Shown: piece by piece, positions 1 to 9,460 of the stretch
How the letters are laid out: each line of letters starts with the position of its first letter
How positions within the stretch are numbered: the stretch's first letter is position 1
DNA from: JAHDFB01 sp965658745
Lineage (GTDB): Bacteria; Bacteroidota; Bacteroidia; Chitinophagales; Saprospiraceae
Length of the DNA stretch: 64,000 nt
Direction: 5' to 3'
Assembly (NCBI GenBank): GCA_965658745.1
Contig: CBFHTK010000003.1
Span: forward strand, 186,001-250,000
Notes under the pieces: model-generated
What the model was told of the DNA's origin: nothing
What the model saw: the letters and a program-made list of their open reading frames with translations, nothing else
Databases searched by the model: none
Translations under genes and position numbers: made by a program

Positions 1-624
1 GGGGATTTTGTAGGTTCAATTGAGAAAGGAGGCGCGCTTAATTTTCTCAATTTAAAACTGAATCCCCATGGTAATGGTACACATACGGAATGCTATGCCC
101 ACATACATGATACGAAAGCAACCATAAATCAAACTTTTTCTCAATTTCATTTTCCAGCTATGGTTTTTTCTGTTTATCCTGAGATGCTAGAAAACGGAGA
201 CCGCGTTCTCACTATGAATTCGTTACGCCTTTTGGACGAGCCGGATGGCGAAAGTCCCCTTCCCCCAGCATTAATTATACGCACCCTTCCAAATAATGAT
301 GAAAAATTGCAGCGAAACTATTCTGGAACGAATCCTCCATATGTTGATCCACAATTTCTGGAAACTATACGTAAGCGAGGTGTTCGACACCTTTTGATTG
401 ATTTACCCTCCGTTGATCGCGAACAAGACGAAGGTAAATTAGTCGGGCATAAGGCATTCTGGGGTATTCCTGACGATATTCAGACATCCAATACGATTAC
501 TGAACTAATTTACGTCCCGTCTGTAATCAAAGATGGATTATATTTGTTACAAATGTCGATAAGTCCATTGGAGCTAGATGTGAGTCCTAGCAAACCAATT
601 ATATATGAGTTAAAGAAAAAATGA
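1..624 (+). CDS. Cyclase family protein (kynurenine formamidase-like), 5' partial
   Basis: The frame is open from the first base, so the gene starts upstream of the window. The visible part holds the metal-binding signature of the cyclase/formamidase fold (HGNGTHTECYAH, near residues 23-34 of the visible part), which in this family coordinates Zn or Mn for amide or ester hydrolysis. Later segments (GVRHLLIDLPSVDR, then HKAFWGIP) also fit the family, in which a second His/Glu region closes the metal site. The substrate cannot be read from sequence; formylkynurenine is only one possibility. The stop codon overlaps the ATG of the next gene (ATGA), so the two are probably translated together. The family call is fairly firm and the exact reaction is not. 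Confidence 0.75.
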   Translation, partial: GDFVGSIEKGGALNFLNLKLNPHGNGTHTECYAHIHDTKATINQTFSQFHFPAMVFSVYPEMLENGDRVLTMNSLRLLDEPDGESPLPPALIIRTLPNNDEKLQRNYSGTNPPYVDPQFLETIRKRGVRHLLIDLPSVDREQDEGKLVGHKAFWGIPDDIQTSNTITELIYVPSVIKDGLYLLQMSISPLELDVSPSKPIIYELKKK

Positions 625-1292
625 GCATACATAAACCAGACACGCGACTAAGAAATCTTTACAACCAATACCTTTATCTAGATGATAAAGCGTACTATGA
701 TAAGGTGCGTTTTTATGAACAAAATGAGTCCGATGTCTTCAACATGCGCCTTGAAGATTCATTATGGATTCAGTCAGGATATCTTTCCGCGCTATTCCAG
801 ATCGGCGAATACAGAAAATATATCGATAAAGCGCAGAAGCTCCTTCAAAGACTTATTTACCATAATATAAGTTATTTTCAAGAAGAGGATTTGTATGAAG
901 AAACCTTACACAAAATGGCATGTGCGCAATATCAGCTCAAGCAATACGATGAAAGCATACAAGTTTCGAAAGAACTTTTGAAAATTAACCCTGAAAGAAA
1001 AGATACCAAACGCGTCCTTTTCTGCGCAATACGTAGCACACATCAAAAATCACTCAAATTCATCAAAGCGGGTATAATTGCAAGTCTCCTTGGAGCTGCA
1101 TTCTTGCTATTGTTTGAGCAAATTGTAATATTTAGTTTCTTTCCTCATCTCGCCGATTGGTTCCTAGGGCTGATTGCGCAAATATTTATTCCCGTTTTTA
1201 TAATACTAATCTTCTTTAAATTAGGCATTGATTTCCGTTCAAATAGAAGAGCTAGCAGTTGGAAAAAAAATTGTATCGAACGAAAAAAATAG
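621..1292 (+). CDS. TPR-like protein with C-terminal membrane segments
   Basis: This is a 223-residue protein of unknown role. The N-terminal two thirds is helical, with a repeat resembling a tetratricopeptide unit (ACAQYQLKQYDESIQVSKEL, about residues 100-119, ending in INPERKD). It is followed by two hydrophobic segments (about residues 149-171 and 180-200) and a basic tail. The predicted topology is a cytoplasmic helical domain anchored by a membrane hairpin. It overlaps the upstream cyclase-type gene by 4 bases and is followed by a 270-base gap before secA. I do not recognise a named family; a protein-protein scaffold role is inferred from the TPR-like repeat only. Confidence 0.6.
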   Translation: MSIHKPDTRLRNLYNQYLYLDDKAYYDKVRFYEQNESDVFNMRLEDSLWIQSGYLSALFQIGEYRKYIDKAQKLLQRLIYHNISYFQEEDLYEETLHKMACAQYQLKQYDESIQVSKELLKINPERKDTKRVLFCAIRSTHQKSLKFIKAGIIASLLGAAFLLLFEQIVIFSFFPHLADWFLGLIAQIFIPVFIILIFFKLGIDFRSNRRASSWKKNCIERKK

Positions 1293-1533
1293 CTAGAAGT
1301 AACTCTAAAATTATTACGTACCACTCGTGCTAGGCGATTTTGGTCGTTAATTGCTTTCAGAAATTCAAAGAAATATTCTATTTTTCAGTGAATCAAAAGT
1401 TCAATGAACTACTTGGCTCTGCTGTGCATACGTTTCTATTCTCTAGAAAATATACATGCGCCATTATGTCCGATTATAGGCGGATTTGTCGAATTATCCC
1501 GCTTGGAACAATATATGCAGTATGATAAATCGC

Positions 1534-1541
1534 TATCTTTG
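1534..1541 (+). promoter_or_regulatory. Bacteroidota -7 promoter element before secA
   Basis: TATCTTTG matches the TAnnTTTG -7 consensus of Bacteroidota exactly and lies 25 bases before the secA ATG. No -33 TTTG lies at the usual 19-21 base spacing; the nearest upstream TTG is at 1504. Transcription would begin near 1545 with a short leader. Confidence 0.5.
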
Positions 1542-1566
1542 CAGTTACAATTAAAGAAACAATTAC

Positions 1567-4500
1567 ATGTTAGATTTTATAAAAAAGATTTTTGGAACGA
1601 AGTACGATCGAGACGTAAAAGAATATACGCCAATCGTTGAGAAGATCAATGAGCATTACGAATCGTATAATTCTATCAGCAACGACGAGCTAAGAAATAA
1701 GACGCTTGAGTTTCAAGCGAGAATCGCCGATTATTTAAGTGAAATCGATGCTGATATAGATCGACTAAAAGCAGATTCTGATAATGAAAAGGATTTAGCT
1801 GTTCGAGAAGAGCTTTTTGAGACAATAGATAAGCTAAAAAAAGACCGAGATAAGGGCCTTGAATCTGTATTGAAGGAAATTTTGCCAGAAGCTTTTGCAG
1901 TCGTAAAGGAAACTGCAAGAAGATTTACTGAAAATTCAGAAATTGAAGTGACGCCAACAGAGCAAGATCGTAACCTCGCTGGAAAAGGTAGAGACTATGT
2001 TCGAATCGAAGGCGACAAAGCGATATGGAAGAATGAATGGGATGCCGCAGGTGGTCTTATAAAATGGAATATGTTACACTACGATGTTCAGCTCATCGGT
2101 GGCATGGTGCTACACGGTGGTAAAATTGCCGAGATGGCAACAGGTGAAGGTAAGACCTTAGTTGCGACGCTCCCCGCATATCTGAATGGTATCACAGGAC
2201 AAGGAGTGCATATCATTACTGTTAACGACTATTTAGCACGAAGAGACCAAGAGTGGGTAGGTCCTATATTTGAATTCCTGCACCTTACGGTCGATTGTAT
2301 AGATAAACACAGGCCACATTCTAAAGAAAGAATAAATGCCTATCGTGCAGATATCACATATGGAACAAACAACGAATTTGGTTTCGATTATTTGAGAGAC
2401 AATATGGTGCGCTCGCAAGACGAACTTGTACAAGCTAAACATCATTATTGTATGATTGATGAGGTGGATTCAGTCTTAATTGATGACGCGAGAACACCAT
2501 TGATCATCTCGGGACCAGTTCCACAAGGTTCGGAAGAGCAAGAGTACATTTCGCTAAATCCGAAAGTTCTCAGTCTTTTCAATGCACAAAAGAAACTAGC
2601 AACTAAGTTTTTGGCTGATGCCAAAAGGCTATATGCGGAAGGTAAATTAGGGACGAATGAAGGAGAAGCTGGTATGGCTTTACTAAGAGCTTATCGCGCA
2701 GTTCCTAAATACCGTCCATTGATCAAATTCTTGAGTGAGGACGGAGTTAAACAAGAGATGAATAAAGCGGAAAACTTCTACATGCAGGAGCAATCCAAAA
2801 ACATGCACATTGCAGATGAGCCACTTTTGTTTACCATTGATGAAAAAAACAGAAATGTAAACCTGACGGAAAAAGGAGCAGATTTTCTGGCTCAAGGTGA
2901 GTCCGACTCCAATTTCTTCATCATGCCGGATATTACTTCCATGATGCAAGAGATCGAAGAAAATTCCGAACTTTCTGAGGATGAAATGATCAATCAGAAA
3001 GAAAATCTAATTCGCGATTATACAATCAAATCCAAGCGTTTACATGCCACTAGTCAACTTTTGAAAGCCTATACTCTGTTTGAAAAAGATGAAGAGTATG
3101 TAGTGATGGACGGCCAAGTTAAGATTGTCGATGAGCAGACTGGTCGGATGATGGAAGGTAGAAGGTATTCGGACGGGTTGCACCAAGCCTTAGAAGCCAA
3201 GGAGAATGTAAAAATTGGAGAAATCACACAGACTTACGCGACTATTACTTTGCAGAACTACTTCCGTATGTACCACAAATTGGCAGGTATGACTGGGACT
3301 GCGGAAACAGAAGCAGGTGAGTTTTGGGAAATTTACAAGCTAGATGTGGTTGTTATACCAACAAACCGTCCGATTGTCAGAGATGATAAAGATGACCTAG
3401 TTTACCGTACGGAAAAAGAGAAGTTCAACGCAGTAATAGAAGAGATCGTGCGATTATCAGAAGTTGGACGTCCTGTACTTGTAGGTACAACATCCGTCGA
3501 TATTTCTGAAAAACTATCTAGAATACTTAATCTTCGAAATATTAAGCACAATATTTTGAATGCTAAACTGCACCAACGAGAAGCAGAAATCGTATCAGAT
3601 GCAGGAAAAAGAAGTGCGGTTACTATCGCGACCAATATGGCAGGTCGTGGTACGGATATCAAGCTTACAGATGAAATCAAAGCCCTTGGTGGTTTAGCGA
3701 TAATAGCCACTGAACGACATGATTCTCGTCGAGTTGATAGACAGTTAAGAGGTAGAGCGGGTCGTCAAGGGGATCCAGGTAGTTCACAGTTTTATGTGTC
3801 TCTTGAAGATAAATTGATGCGATTGTTTTCGACAGAAAGAGTTACGAAACTCATGGATAGAATTGGTTACAAAGAGGGTGAAGTAATTCAACACTCGATG
3901 GTAACTAAGACCATTGAAAGAGCTCAGAAGAAAGTAGAGGAAAACAACTTTGGTATTCGTAAGCGATTATTGGAATACGATGATGTGATGAACATACAGC
4001 GTGAAGCTATCTACACAAAACGTAACAACGCACTTTCTGGAGATCGTCTTTCAGTAGATTTATACAACAGATTTGTTGACTTGACTGAAATGATTGTTGA
4101 AGAACACAAAGCAGCAGGAACATATGAGTCTTTTGTAAACACTTCAATTTTGGAATTGGGGGTTGATCCTGACATCGAAGCTGCTGACTGGAATGAAGGT
4201 AATATTTCAAATATTCTTCAAAAATATCAGACACAAGTTATCGAGCTGTATCTCCGAAAGAGAGAGCAAATAAATCAGGCTTTATTACCTACAATTAAAC
4301 GTGTCCACGATACTCAAGGTCACAGGTTCAAAAGAATTGCGATTCCATTCACTGACGGTCGCACGAATCCACTTCCTATTTCAGCAAGTTTGGAAGAATC
4401 TGTCAATACCGACGGAGAAGCGATTATGACTGAGATCGAAAAAGCTGTAACTCTAGCGCTTATCGATGAGAATTGGAAAGAGCACTTGAGAAACATGGAT

Positions 4501-4872
4501 GAGTTGAAAGAATCATCACAGTCAGCTTCTTTTGAGCAGAAAGACCCACTTGTTGTTTATAAACTAGAGGCTTTCAATCTATTCCAGCAAGTTGTTGCTA
4601 GAATCAATTCTGACGTTTGTTCCTACTTAATGCGAGGTAAAGTACTCATTCAGGGTGAAGGTGAAGTTCGAGAAGCTGAACAACAAAAAACAGACTACAG
4701 CAAAACTAAAACTAGTCGTAATTCAGAAGCAGAAGCAGCAAGAGCTGCTGCTTCTAAAGCTGGTACTAGAAAAGCTGTTGAACAATTTATACGACAGGAA
4801 GAAAAAGTTGGAAGAAATGAGCCATGTCCATGTGGAAGTGGTAAGAAATACAAGCAGTGTCACGGAAAATAG
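1567..4872 (+). CDS. secA: Preprotein translocase ATPase SecA
   Basis: SecA is the motor ATPase that pushes unfolded preproteins through the SecYEG channel at the inner membrane. Walker A (ATGEGKT) is at about residues 191-197, the Walker B/DEAD-type motif (IDEVDSVLIDDARTPL) starts near 297, and helicase motifs follow in the second RecA lobe (GTTSVDISEKLS; TNMAGRGTDI; RQLRGRAGRQGDPG). The protein is 1101 residues, against about 900 in E. coli; the extra length is in insertions around the preprotein-crosslinking region and is usual for Bacteroidota. The C-terminal SEC-C zinc motif is complete (CPCGSGKKYKQCHGK), implying SecB or ribosome contact. A -7 promoter element precedes the gene, and deoC overlaps its end. 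Confidence 0.98.
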   Translation: MLDFIKKIFGTKYDRDVKEYTPIVEKINEHYESYNSISNDELRNKTLEFQARIADYLSEIDADIDRLKADSDNEKDLAVREELFETIDKLKKDRDKGLESVLKEILPEAFAVVKETARRFTENSEIEVTPTEQDRNLAGKGRDYVRIEGDKAIWKNEWDAAGGLIKWNMLHYDVQLIGGMVLHGGKIAEMATGEGKTLVATLPAYLNGITGQGVHIITVNDYLARRDQEWVGPIFEFLHLTVDCIDKHRPHSKERINAYRADITYGTNNEFGFDYLRDNMVRSQDELVQAKHHYCMIDEVDSVLIDDARTPLIISGPVPQGSEEQEYISLNPKVLSLFNAQKKLATKFLADAKRLYAEGKLGTNEGEAGMALLRAYRAVPKYRPLIKFLSEDGVKQEMNKAENFYMQEQSKNMHIADEPLLFTIDEKNRNVNLTEKGADFLAQGESDSNFFIMPDITSMMQEIEENSELSEDEMINQKENLIRDYTIKSKRLHATSQLLKAYTLFEKDEEYVVMDGQVKIVDEQTGRMMEGRRYSDGLHQALEAKENVKIGEITQTYATITLQNYFRMYHKLAGMTGTAETEAGEFWEIYKLDVVVIPTNRPIVRDDKDDLVYRTEKEKFNAVIEEIVRLSEVGRPVLVGTTSVDISEKLSRILNLRNIKHNILNAKLHQREAEIVSDAGKRSAVTIATNMAGRGTDIKLTDEIKALGGLAIIATERHDSRRVDRQLRGRAGRQGDPGSSQFYVSLEDKLMRLFSTERVTKLMDRIGYKEGEVIQHSMVTKTIERAQKKVEENNFGIRKRLLEYDDVMNIQREAIYTKRNNALSGDRLSVDLYNRFVDLTEMIVEEHKAAGTYESFVNTSILELGVDPDIEAADWNEGNISNILQKYQTQVIELYLRKREQINQALLPTIKRVHDTQGHRFKRIAIPFTDGRTNPLPISASLEESVNTDGEAIMTEIEKAVTLALIDENWKEHLRNMDELKESSQSASFEQKDPLVVYKLEAFNLFQQVVARINSDVCSYLMRGKVLIQGEGEVREAEQQKTDYSKTKTSRNSEAEAARAAASKAGTRKAVEQFIRQEEKVGRNEPCPCGSGKKYKQCHGK

Positions 4873-5540
4873 AGCATTTAGAGCGATATATCGACCATAC
4901 ATCTCTCAAGCCGACTGTTTCAAGAGAGGATATAGCTAAGCTATGCCGTGAAGCTATTGAGAAAAACTTTCGCTCAGTTTGTGTACCACCTATTTTTGTT
5001 GATCAGGCTTTCCAACTGTTGGTTTCTAGTGATGTTGATGTTTGCACTGTGATCGGTTTTCCGCTAGGATATCATTCAATCGATTCTAAAAAAGCAGAAA
5101 TAAAAGCTGCTAGAATAGCTGGTGCAACAGAATTCGACATTGTTATACCTCAAGGTCTACTAAAGTCTGAAAATCCCGAAGATCGCAATCAACTTCTTCG
5201 TGAAATGCGTGTGTTAACTTCCATGATACAGAGTCACTATGGAATTGTAAAGTGGATCGTTGAAACAGCATACTTAAATAATGAGGAACTCGTTTTAGTC
5301 TGTGACTACTGCATGGAAGTAGGAGCTGACTTCATCAAAACATCGACGGGTTTTGCTGAAAAAGGAGCACAGCTTTCTACGGTGAAGAAGTGGAAAAAGC
5401 AGATTGGTGATCGACCACTCAAGATTAAAGCATCTGGTGGAATACGAAATTTAGATGATACCTTAGCATTTATAAAAGCAGGAGCTGATCGAATTGGGGC
5501 ATCAGCTGGAATGTCTATAATTGAAGCATATGAAAAATAG
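4857..5540 (+). CDS. deoC: Deoxyribose-phosphate aldolase
   Basis: DeoC cleaves 2-deoxyribose-5-phosphate to glyceraldehyde-3-phosphate and acetaldehyde in deoxynucleoside catabolism. The 227-residue protein begins YIDHTSLKPT, the hallmark N-terminus, and carries the Schiff-base lysine in GADFIKTSTGF and the second catalytic lysine in LKIKASGGIR. Length is normal for the family. The best start is GTG at 4857, inside the last 16 bases of secA, because no other start codon precedes the conserved DHTSLKP block. Its own stop overlaps the next gene's start, giving the order secA-deoC-SPOR-rodA. Function is firm; translational coupling to secA is inferred from the overlap. Confidence 0.95.
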   Translation: MSRKIEHLERYIDHTSLKPTVSREDIAKLCREAIEKNFRSVCVPPIFVDQAFQLLVSSDVDVCTVIGFPLGYHSIDSKKAEIKAARIAGATEFDIVIPQGLLKSENPEDRNQLLREMRVLTSMIQSHYGIVKWIVETAYLNNEELVLVCDYCMEVGADFIKTSTGFAEKGAQLSTVKKWKKQIGDRPLKIKASGGIRNLDDTLAFIKAGADRIGASAGMSIIEAYEK

Positions 5541-5925
5541 TATAATCTTTACGACAATCATTTTTGTGTTGCTATGGACGACAACAGTTCAAGCGCAAGT
5601 GACAATCAATGAAGAAATTGAAATCACCCAAGCTATGGATGTTTTTAAAACATTGTCTAGCAATGAAGATCAAATCGAAGGTTGGAGAATCCAGATCATC
5701 AATACAGACGATCGGAGGCAGATGGAAGCAGCAAGGGCCAAATTTGCTGCTCAATATCCTCTTTTAAAAATGACTTGGGAACATGTCCAACCATACTATC
5801 AAGTCAAGGTAGGTGCATACAAGGAGAAATTGGATTTAGAGGCTTTTTTGCGTGAATTGAAGCCTGATTTCCCTCGAGCAATTGCTGTACGAGACAAAAT
5901 CGATAAAACAGAATTTCTTCCCTAG
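5530..5925 (+). CDS. Secreted SPOR domain protein
   Basis: This is a 131-residue protein with an N-terminal signal peptide (hydrophobic stretch ending TTTVQAQ) and a C-terminal SPOR-type domain (GWRIQIINTDDRRQMEAARA, then YYQVKVGAYKEKLDLEAFL). SPOR domains bind denuded glycan strands of septal peptidoglycan. The ATG at 5530 is preferred over an in-frame TTG at 5521 because it gives a standard signal peptide. The gene overlaps the end of deoC by 11 bases and its stop directly abuts the rodA ATG. The position before rodA supports a role in wall growth or division. The family call is good and the cellular role is inferred. Confidence 0.8.
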   Translation: MKNSIIFTTIIFVLLWTTTVQAQVTINEEIEITQAMDVFKTLSSNEDQIEGWRIQIINTDDRRQMEAARAKFAAQYPLLKMTWEHVQPYYQVKVGAYKEKLDLEAFLRELKPDFPRAIAVRDKIDKTEFLP

Positions 5926-7332
5926 ATGAGTCAATCAACCCAGTTTTCAAAACGTACTTATGACTGGGTAACCATTGCCTTATTTGTAGGCTTGGTTATA
6001 ATCGGTTGGATGATGCTATATGCGGCAGTTTATGAAAAAGATGTAGAACAACATATTTTTTCACTAAGCTCAACCGTAGGTTCTCAGACAATTTGGATTA
6101 TAATATCTCTAGTTTCCTTTTGGTTGGTAGTAAATATCGATTGGAAAATGTGGAATACCTTCGCCTATCCACTTTTCGGCATATCCATTGCACTGCTCAT
6201 TCTAGTATTGCTCGTGGGTGTAGAAATCAAGGGAGCTAGGTCGTGGTTCAGAATAGGATCCTTTTCCTTTCAACCAGCTGAATTTGCTAAATTGACAACT
6301 ACATTGGCACTGGCTTCATACCTGAGTTACTACAAGTGTGACTTAAGTAAAACCAGGCCACAATTAATAGCACTATCACTAATATTTATTCCAATTTTAT
6401 TGACCTTGCTTCAGCCAGACGCGGGATCAGCACTGATATTTACATCCTTCGGAATTGTGCTTTATAGGGAAGGTCTAAGTCCCAACTACTATTACATTGC
6501 TTTTGCGCTTGCGATGACTTTTATCCTTACCTTGATCTACTCGCCCCTTGTTATGATTCCGATTTTGCTAGGAGTCGTGGCTGTCATTTACATTACTCAG
6601 CTTTCAAAAAAAAGATATCCGATACTCATTCTGATTAGCTTCACACTATTGAACTTCTTCTTCTGGGAATGGCTTACGCCCAAAGTAGCTATCGGACTTG
6701 ATACCCTTGCGATTATAGCAGCAAGCTTATATATGTGGAAAGAGAGAATGCGTCAATTAGTCACCGTTCTACTATCTTCAGTAGTATTACTTTCAATCAT
6801 CTCTTTTGGTACAAACTACATGTTCCAAAATGTCCTAAAACCGCATCAAAGAGATCGAATAAATGTTTGGTTGAAACCTCAAGAATGTGATCCAAGGGGA
6901 TCTCTCTATAATATTCGACAGTCCAAAACAGCAATTGGCTCGGGTGGTTTGACAGGTAAAGGCTACCTAAGCGGAACGATGACAGAGTTGAATCACGTAC
7001 CTGAACAGACTACCGATTTTATTTTTAGTATTATTGGTGAAGAGCAAGGTTTTATTGGTGTTCTTAGTATCATATTTCTTTACGCCTTTTTGATCTATAG
7101 AATCATTCTAATCGGTGAACGTGCCCGAAATCTCTTTATTAGGAGATATGCCTACGGTCTTGGTGGAATCCTATTTTTCCACTTCTTTATAAATATAGGG
7201 ATGACCATGGGAATATGCCCGGTTGTCGGGATTCCCCTGCCATTTTTAAGCAAAGGAGGAACTGCCCTATTTTTCTTCTCGATCATGTTAGCTATCTTAG
7301 TTAAGATGGATTATAGTAGATTAAAGGAATAA
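5926..7332 (+). CDS. rodA: Rod shape-determining peptidoglycan polymerase RodA
   Basis: RodA is a SEDS-family membrane glycosyltransferase that polymerises lipid II during cell elongation, with a class B PBP as partner. The 468-residue protein has many membrane helices and the SEDS signatures GSGGLTGKGYLSGT followed by VPEQTTDFIFSIIGEEQGF, and near the C-terminus GIPLPFLSKGGTALFF. The conserved Asp near GSFSFQPAEFAKL and the following helices is consistent with an active polymerase. It is somewhat longer than E. coli RodA because of an additional hydrophobic middle section, common in Bacteroidota. The start codon abuts the SPOR gene's stop (TAGATG). RodA is preferred over FtsW because FtsW normally lies in the dcw cluster, which is absent here. 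Confidence 0.93.
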   Translation: MSQSTQFSKRTYDWVTIALFVGLVIIGWMMLYAAVYEKDVEQHIFSLSSTVGSQTIWIIISLVSFWLVVNIDWKMWNTFAYPLFGISIALLILVLLVGVEIKGARSWFRIGSFSFQPAEFAKLTTTLALASYLSYYKCDLSKTRPQLIALSLIFIPILLTLLQPDAGSALIFTSFGIVLYREGLSPNYYYIAFALAMTFILTLIYSPLVMIPILLGVVAVIYITQLSKKRYPILILISFTLLNFFFWEWLTPKVAIGLDTLAIIAASLYMWKERMRQLVTVLLSSVVLLSIISFGTNYMFQNVLKPHQRDRINVWLKPQECDPRGSLYNIRQSKTAIGSGGLTGKGYLSGTMTELNHVPEQTTDFIFSIIGEEQGFIGVLSIIFLYAFLIYRIILIGERARNLFIRRYAYGLGGILFFHFFINIGMTMGICPVVGIPLPFLSKGGTALFFFSIMLAILVKMDYSRLKE

Positions 7333-7370
7333 ACAGAGAATTCGCATATAATTTGTAATCTTGTAATAGA

Positions 7371-8207
7371 ATGTCTTCTATGGAAATAATGAACTATGAA
7401 CTCTTTAAGCTTGGTGAGAACGTCACCATAACAGTAGGGTCTATCATATTTCTTCTTTTCGGGATAGTAATTGCTAGGATACTCAATTATGTAGTACGAC
7501 GCCTATTAAAAGCCTTTTTTAACAAAAGGAGTGTAGATGTAGGAAGATCCTATACCATTTTGACCTTGGTGAAGTACTTGATCTACGCAGTAGTATTTAT
7601 AACGATCATAAATGTTATTGGTATAAAACTTAACTATCTACTAGCTGGTTCTGCAGCATTATTGGTAGGTATTGGTATAGGTCTACAGGGTACATTCAAT
7701 GACTTCTTTTCAGGTATAATACTACTTATCGATGGTACTATTGAAGTAGGCGACGTTCTTCAGGTTAATAATCAGATCGGCCGTGTGAAATTCATTGGAC
7801 TACGCACTTCAAAGATCGAAACACTTGATGCGCATATCATCATCTTTCCCAATTCGCAATTAGTCAATAATCAAGTTAACAATCTGACGCATAAGCAATC
7901 CCCCATTCGTTTGTCAGTCGATATAGGGGTTTCCTATGGATCCGATATCCGAAAAGTTGAAAATACACTACTAGAGGTCGTAAAGCCATTCTCGAAATTC
8001 AAGATGAACTATACACCTTCTGTTTTTTTAGTTTCTTACGGAGACTCTTCCATTCACTTCAAACTGTACTTTTATTCAAGTGAGGTTTTTAGAGGTGACA
8101 AAATACGAAGTGACGTGAGAAAGGCAATCTGGATTGCATTCAAACGCGAAGGTATTCAGATACCTTTTCCTCAACGCGATGTTTGGATCAAAAACGCAGA
8201 TAAATAA
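7371..8207 (+). CDS. MscS-family mechanosensitive ion channel
   Basis: This is a small-conductance mechanosensitive channel of 278 residues, about the length of E. coli MscS. Three N-terminal hydrophobic helices are present. The third carries the glycine/alanine-rich pore helix (LLAGSAALLVGIGIGLQGT) followed by FNDFFSGIILLIDGTIEVGD, the classic MscS signature leading into the beta domain. The cytoplasmic part continues with IGLRTSKIETLDAHIIIFPN and a C-terminal alpha/beta domain. Its role is release of solutes on osmotic downshock. It lies 38 bases after rodA on the same strand, so co-transcription is possible. Confidence 0.93.
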   Translation: MSSMEIMNYELFKLGENVTITVGSIIFLLFGIVIARILNYVVRRLLKAFFNKRSVDVGRSYTILTLVKYLIYAVVFITIINVIGIKLNYLLAGSAALLVGIGIGLQGTFNDFFSGIILLIDGTIEVGDVLQVNNQIGRVKFIGLRTSKIETLDAHIIIFPNSQLVNNQVNNLTHKQSPIRLSVDIGVSYGSDIRKVENTLLEVVKPFSKFKMNYTPSVFLVSYGDSSIHFKLYFYSSEVFRGDKIRSDVRKAIWIAFKREGIQIPFPQRDVWIKNADK

Positions 8208-8233
8208 AGTTACCTTAAAAGTACATTTTGCCG

Positions 8234-9388
8234 CTAAGGCAACCAGCTTTTGTAGTAATCAGGATCCTCTATTCCTGCAGCAATATCTGTCATCAATAGA
8301 GGCTTGAAAGTATCCACCATCACTGCAAGTTCTTTCGTTTCCTTTGCACCGATAGATTTCTCAACGGTACCTGGATGAGGTCCATGTGGAATTCCTCCTG
8401 GATGAAGCGTAATCATTCCTTTCTCTACATGCTTTCTACTCATAAAATCACCGTCAACATAGTATAGGACTTCGTCACTATCAATATTGCTGTGGTTATA
8501 AGGAGCAGGAATTGCTTGTGGATGATAATCGTACAAACGAGGTACAAACGAACAAATCACAAAATTTCGAGCTTCAAAAGTCTGATGAACTGGAGGTGGT
8601 TGATGTACCCTACCAGTTATCGGTTCAAAATTATGAATTGAGAATATATAAGGGAACAAAAACCCATCCCAACCAACAACATCAAATGGATGTGACAAGT
8701 AATGATAAGGATACAATTGATTCTGCTTTTTTATGTGCAATAAGAAATCACCTCTTTCATCATGTGTTTCAAGTACTGTAGGCTTAATAATATCCCTTTC
8801 ACAAAAAGGAGAATGTTCAAGAAGTTGTCCAAAGTCATTACGATATCTCCTAGGTGTTACAATCGGACTAAAAGACTCCGTGATCATCAATCTATTGTCA
8901 GGTGTATCAAACTCCATCTGATAAATTGTTCCTCTTGGTACGACGATGTAATCTCCATACTTAAACTGCATATTTCCATACATAGTCCTTATCGTACCAG
9001 TTCCCTCATGTACAAAAATTACTTCATCTGCATCTGCATTTTTGAAATAGTACCCTTCAGTACCTTTTGTGGGGGCAGCTAATAGAATCTGGCAATCATT
9101 GTTGACCAATACTGCTTTTCGACTTTGTAGGTAGTCAGCTTCTGGTTTAACATTGAAACCCATCAAACTTCGATGCTTAAGTTGCTTACTGTGTATCGTT
9201 TTTGGAACAACAGACACAGGGTCTCCAACTTGCACTATCTGAGTGGGAGGATGACAATGATAAAGTGTAGAATATAAATCTGAAAAGCCTTCTGTAGAAA
9301 AGAGCTGCTCAGAATATAGACTTCCATCTTGTTTCCTAAATTGAATATGTCGCTTATTTGGAATATCTCCTAGAGAATAGTAGTGCAT
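8234..9388 (-). CDS. hmgA: Homogentisate 1,2-dioxygenase
   Basis: This Fe(II)-dependent ring-cleaving enzyme opens homogentisate to maleylacetoacetate in tyrosine and phenylalanine breakdown. The 384-residue protein is a bicupin; the C-terminal half has the iron-binding region with DEVLYYVDGDFMSRKHVEKG and the HPGGIPHGPHPG motif, whose histidines and nearby glutamate form the metal site. An N-terminal cupin with VFVHEGTGTIRTMYG and VVPRGTIYQMEF is also intact. It is shorter than the eukaryotic enzyme (about 440) but normal for this bacterial branch. No other tyrosine-catabolic gene adjoins it here; its neighbours are WbqC-like and PIG-L genes on the same strand. Confidence 0.92.
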   Translation of the reverse strand: MHYYSLGDIPNKRHIQFRKQDGSLYSEQLFSTEGFSDLYSTLYHCHPPTQIVQVGDPVSVVPKTIHSKQLKHRSLMGFNVKPEADYLQSRKAVLVNNDCQILLAAPTKGTEGYYFKNADADEVIFVHEGTGTIRTMYGNMQFKYGDYIVVPRGTIYQMEFDTPDNRLMITESFSPIVTPRRYRNDFGQLLEHSPFCERDIIKPTVLETHDERGDFLLHIKKQNQLYPYHYLSHPFDVVGWDGFLFPYIFSIHNFEPITGRVHQPPPVHQTFEARNFVICSFVPRLYDYHPQAIPAPYNHSNIDSDEVLYYVDGDFMSRKHVEKGMITLHPGGIPHGPHPGTVEKSIGAKETKELAVMVDTFKPLLMTDIAAGIEDPDYYKSWLP

Positions 9389-9460
9389 GTTACTTATTTT
9401 TGAATAAATAATGTAGTGGAAAGTTAACCATTTTTTTCAAGACAGAAGCTGAAATTTGGG

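Noticed and set aside
1340..1640. Two small plus-strand frames between the TPR gene and secA
   Set aside because: They overlap each other, have no family resemblance, and one runs through the secA promoter and start.
8512..9082. Overlapping plus-strand frames inside the homogentisate dioxygenase gene
   Set aside because: They are antisense to conserved cupin motifs and show no protein features of their own.
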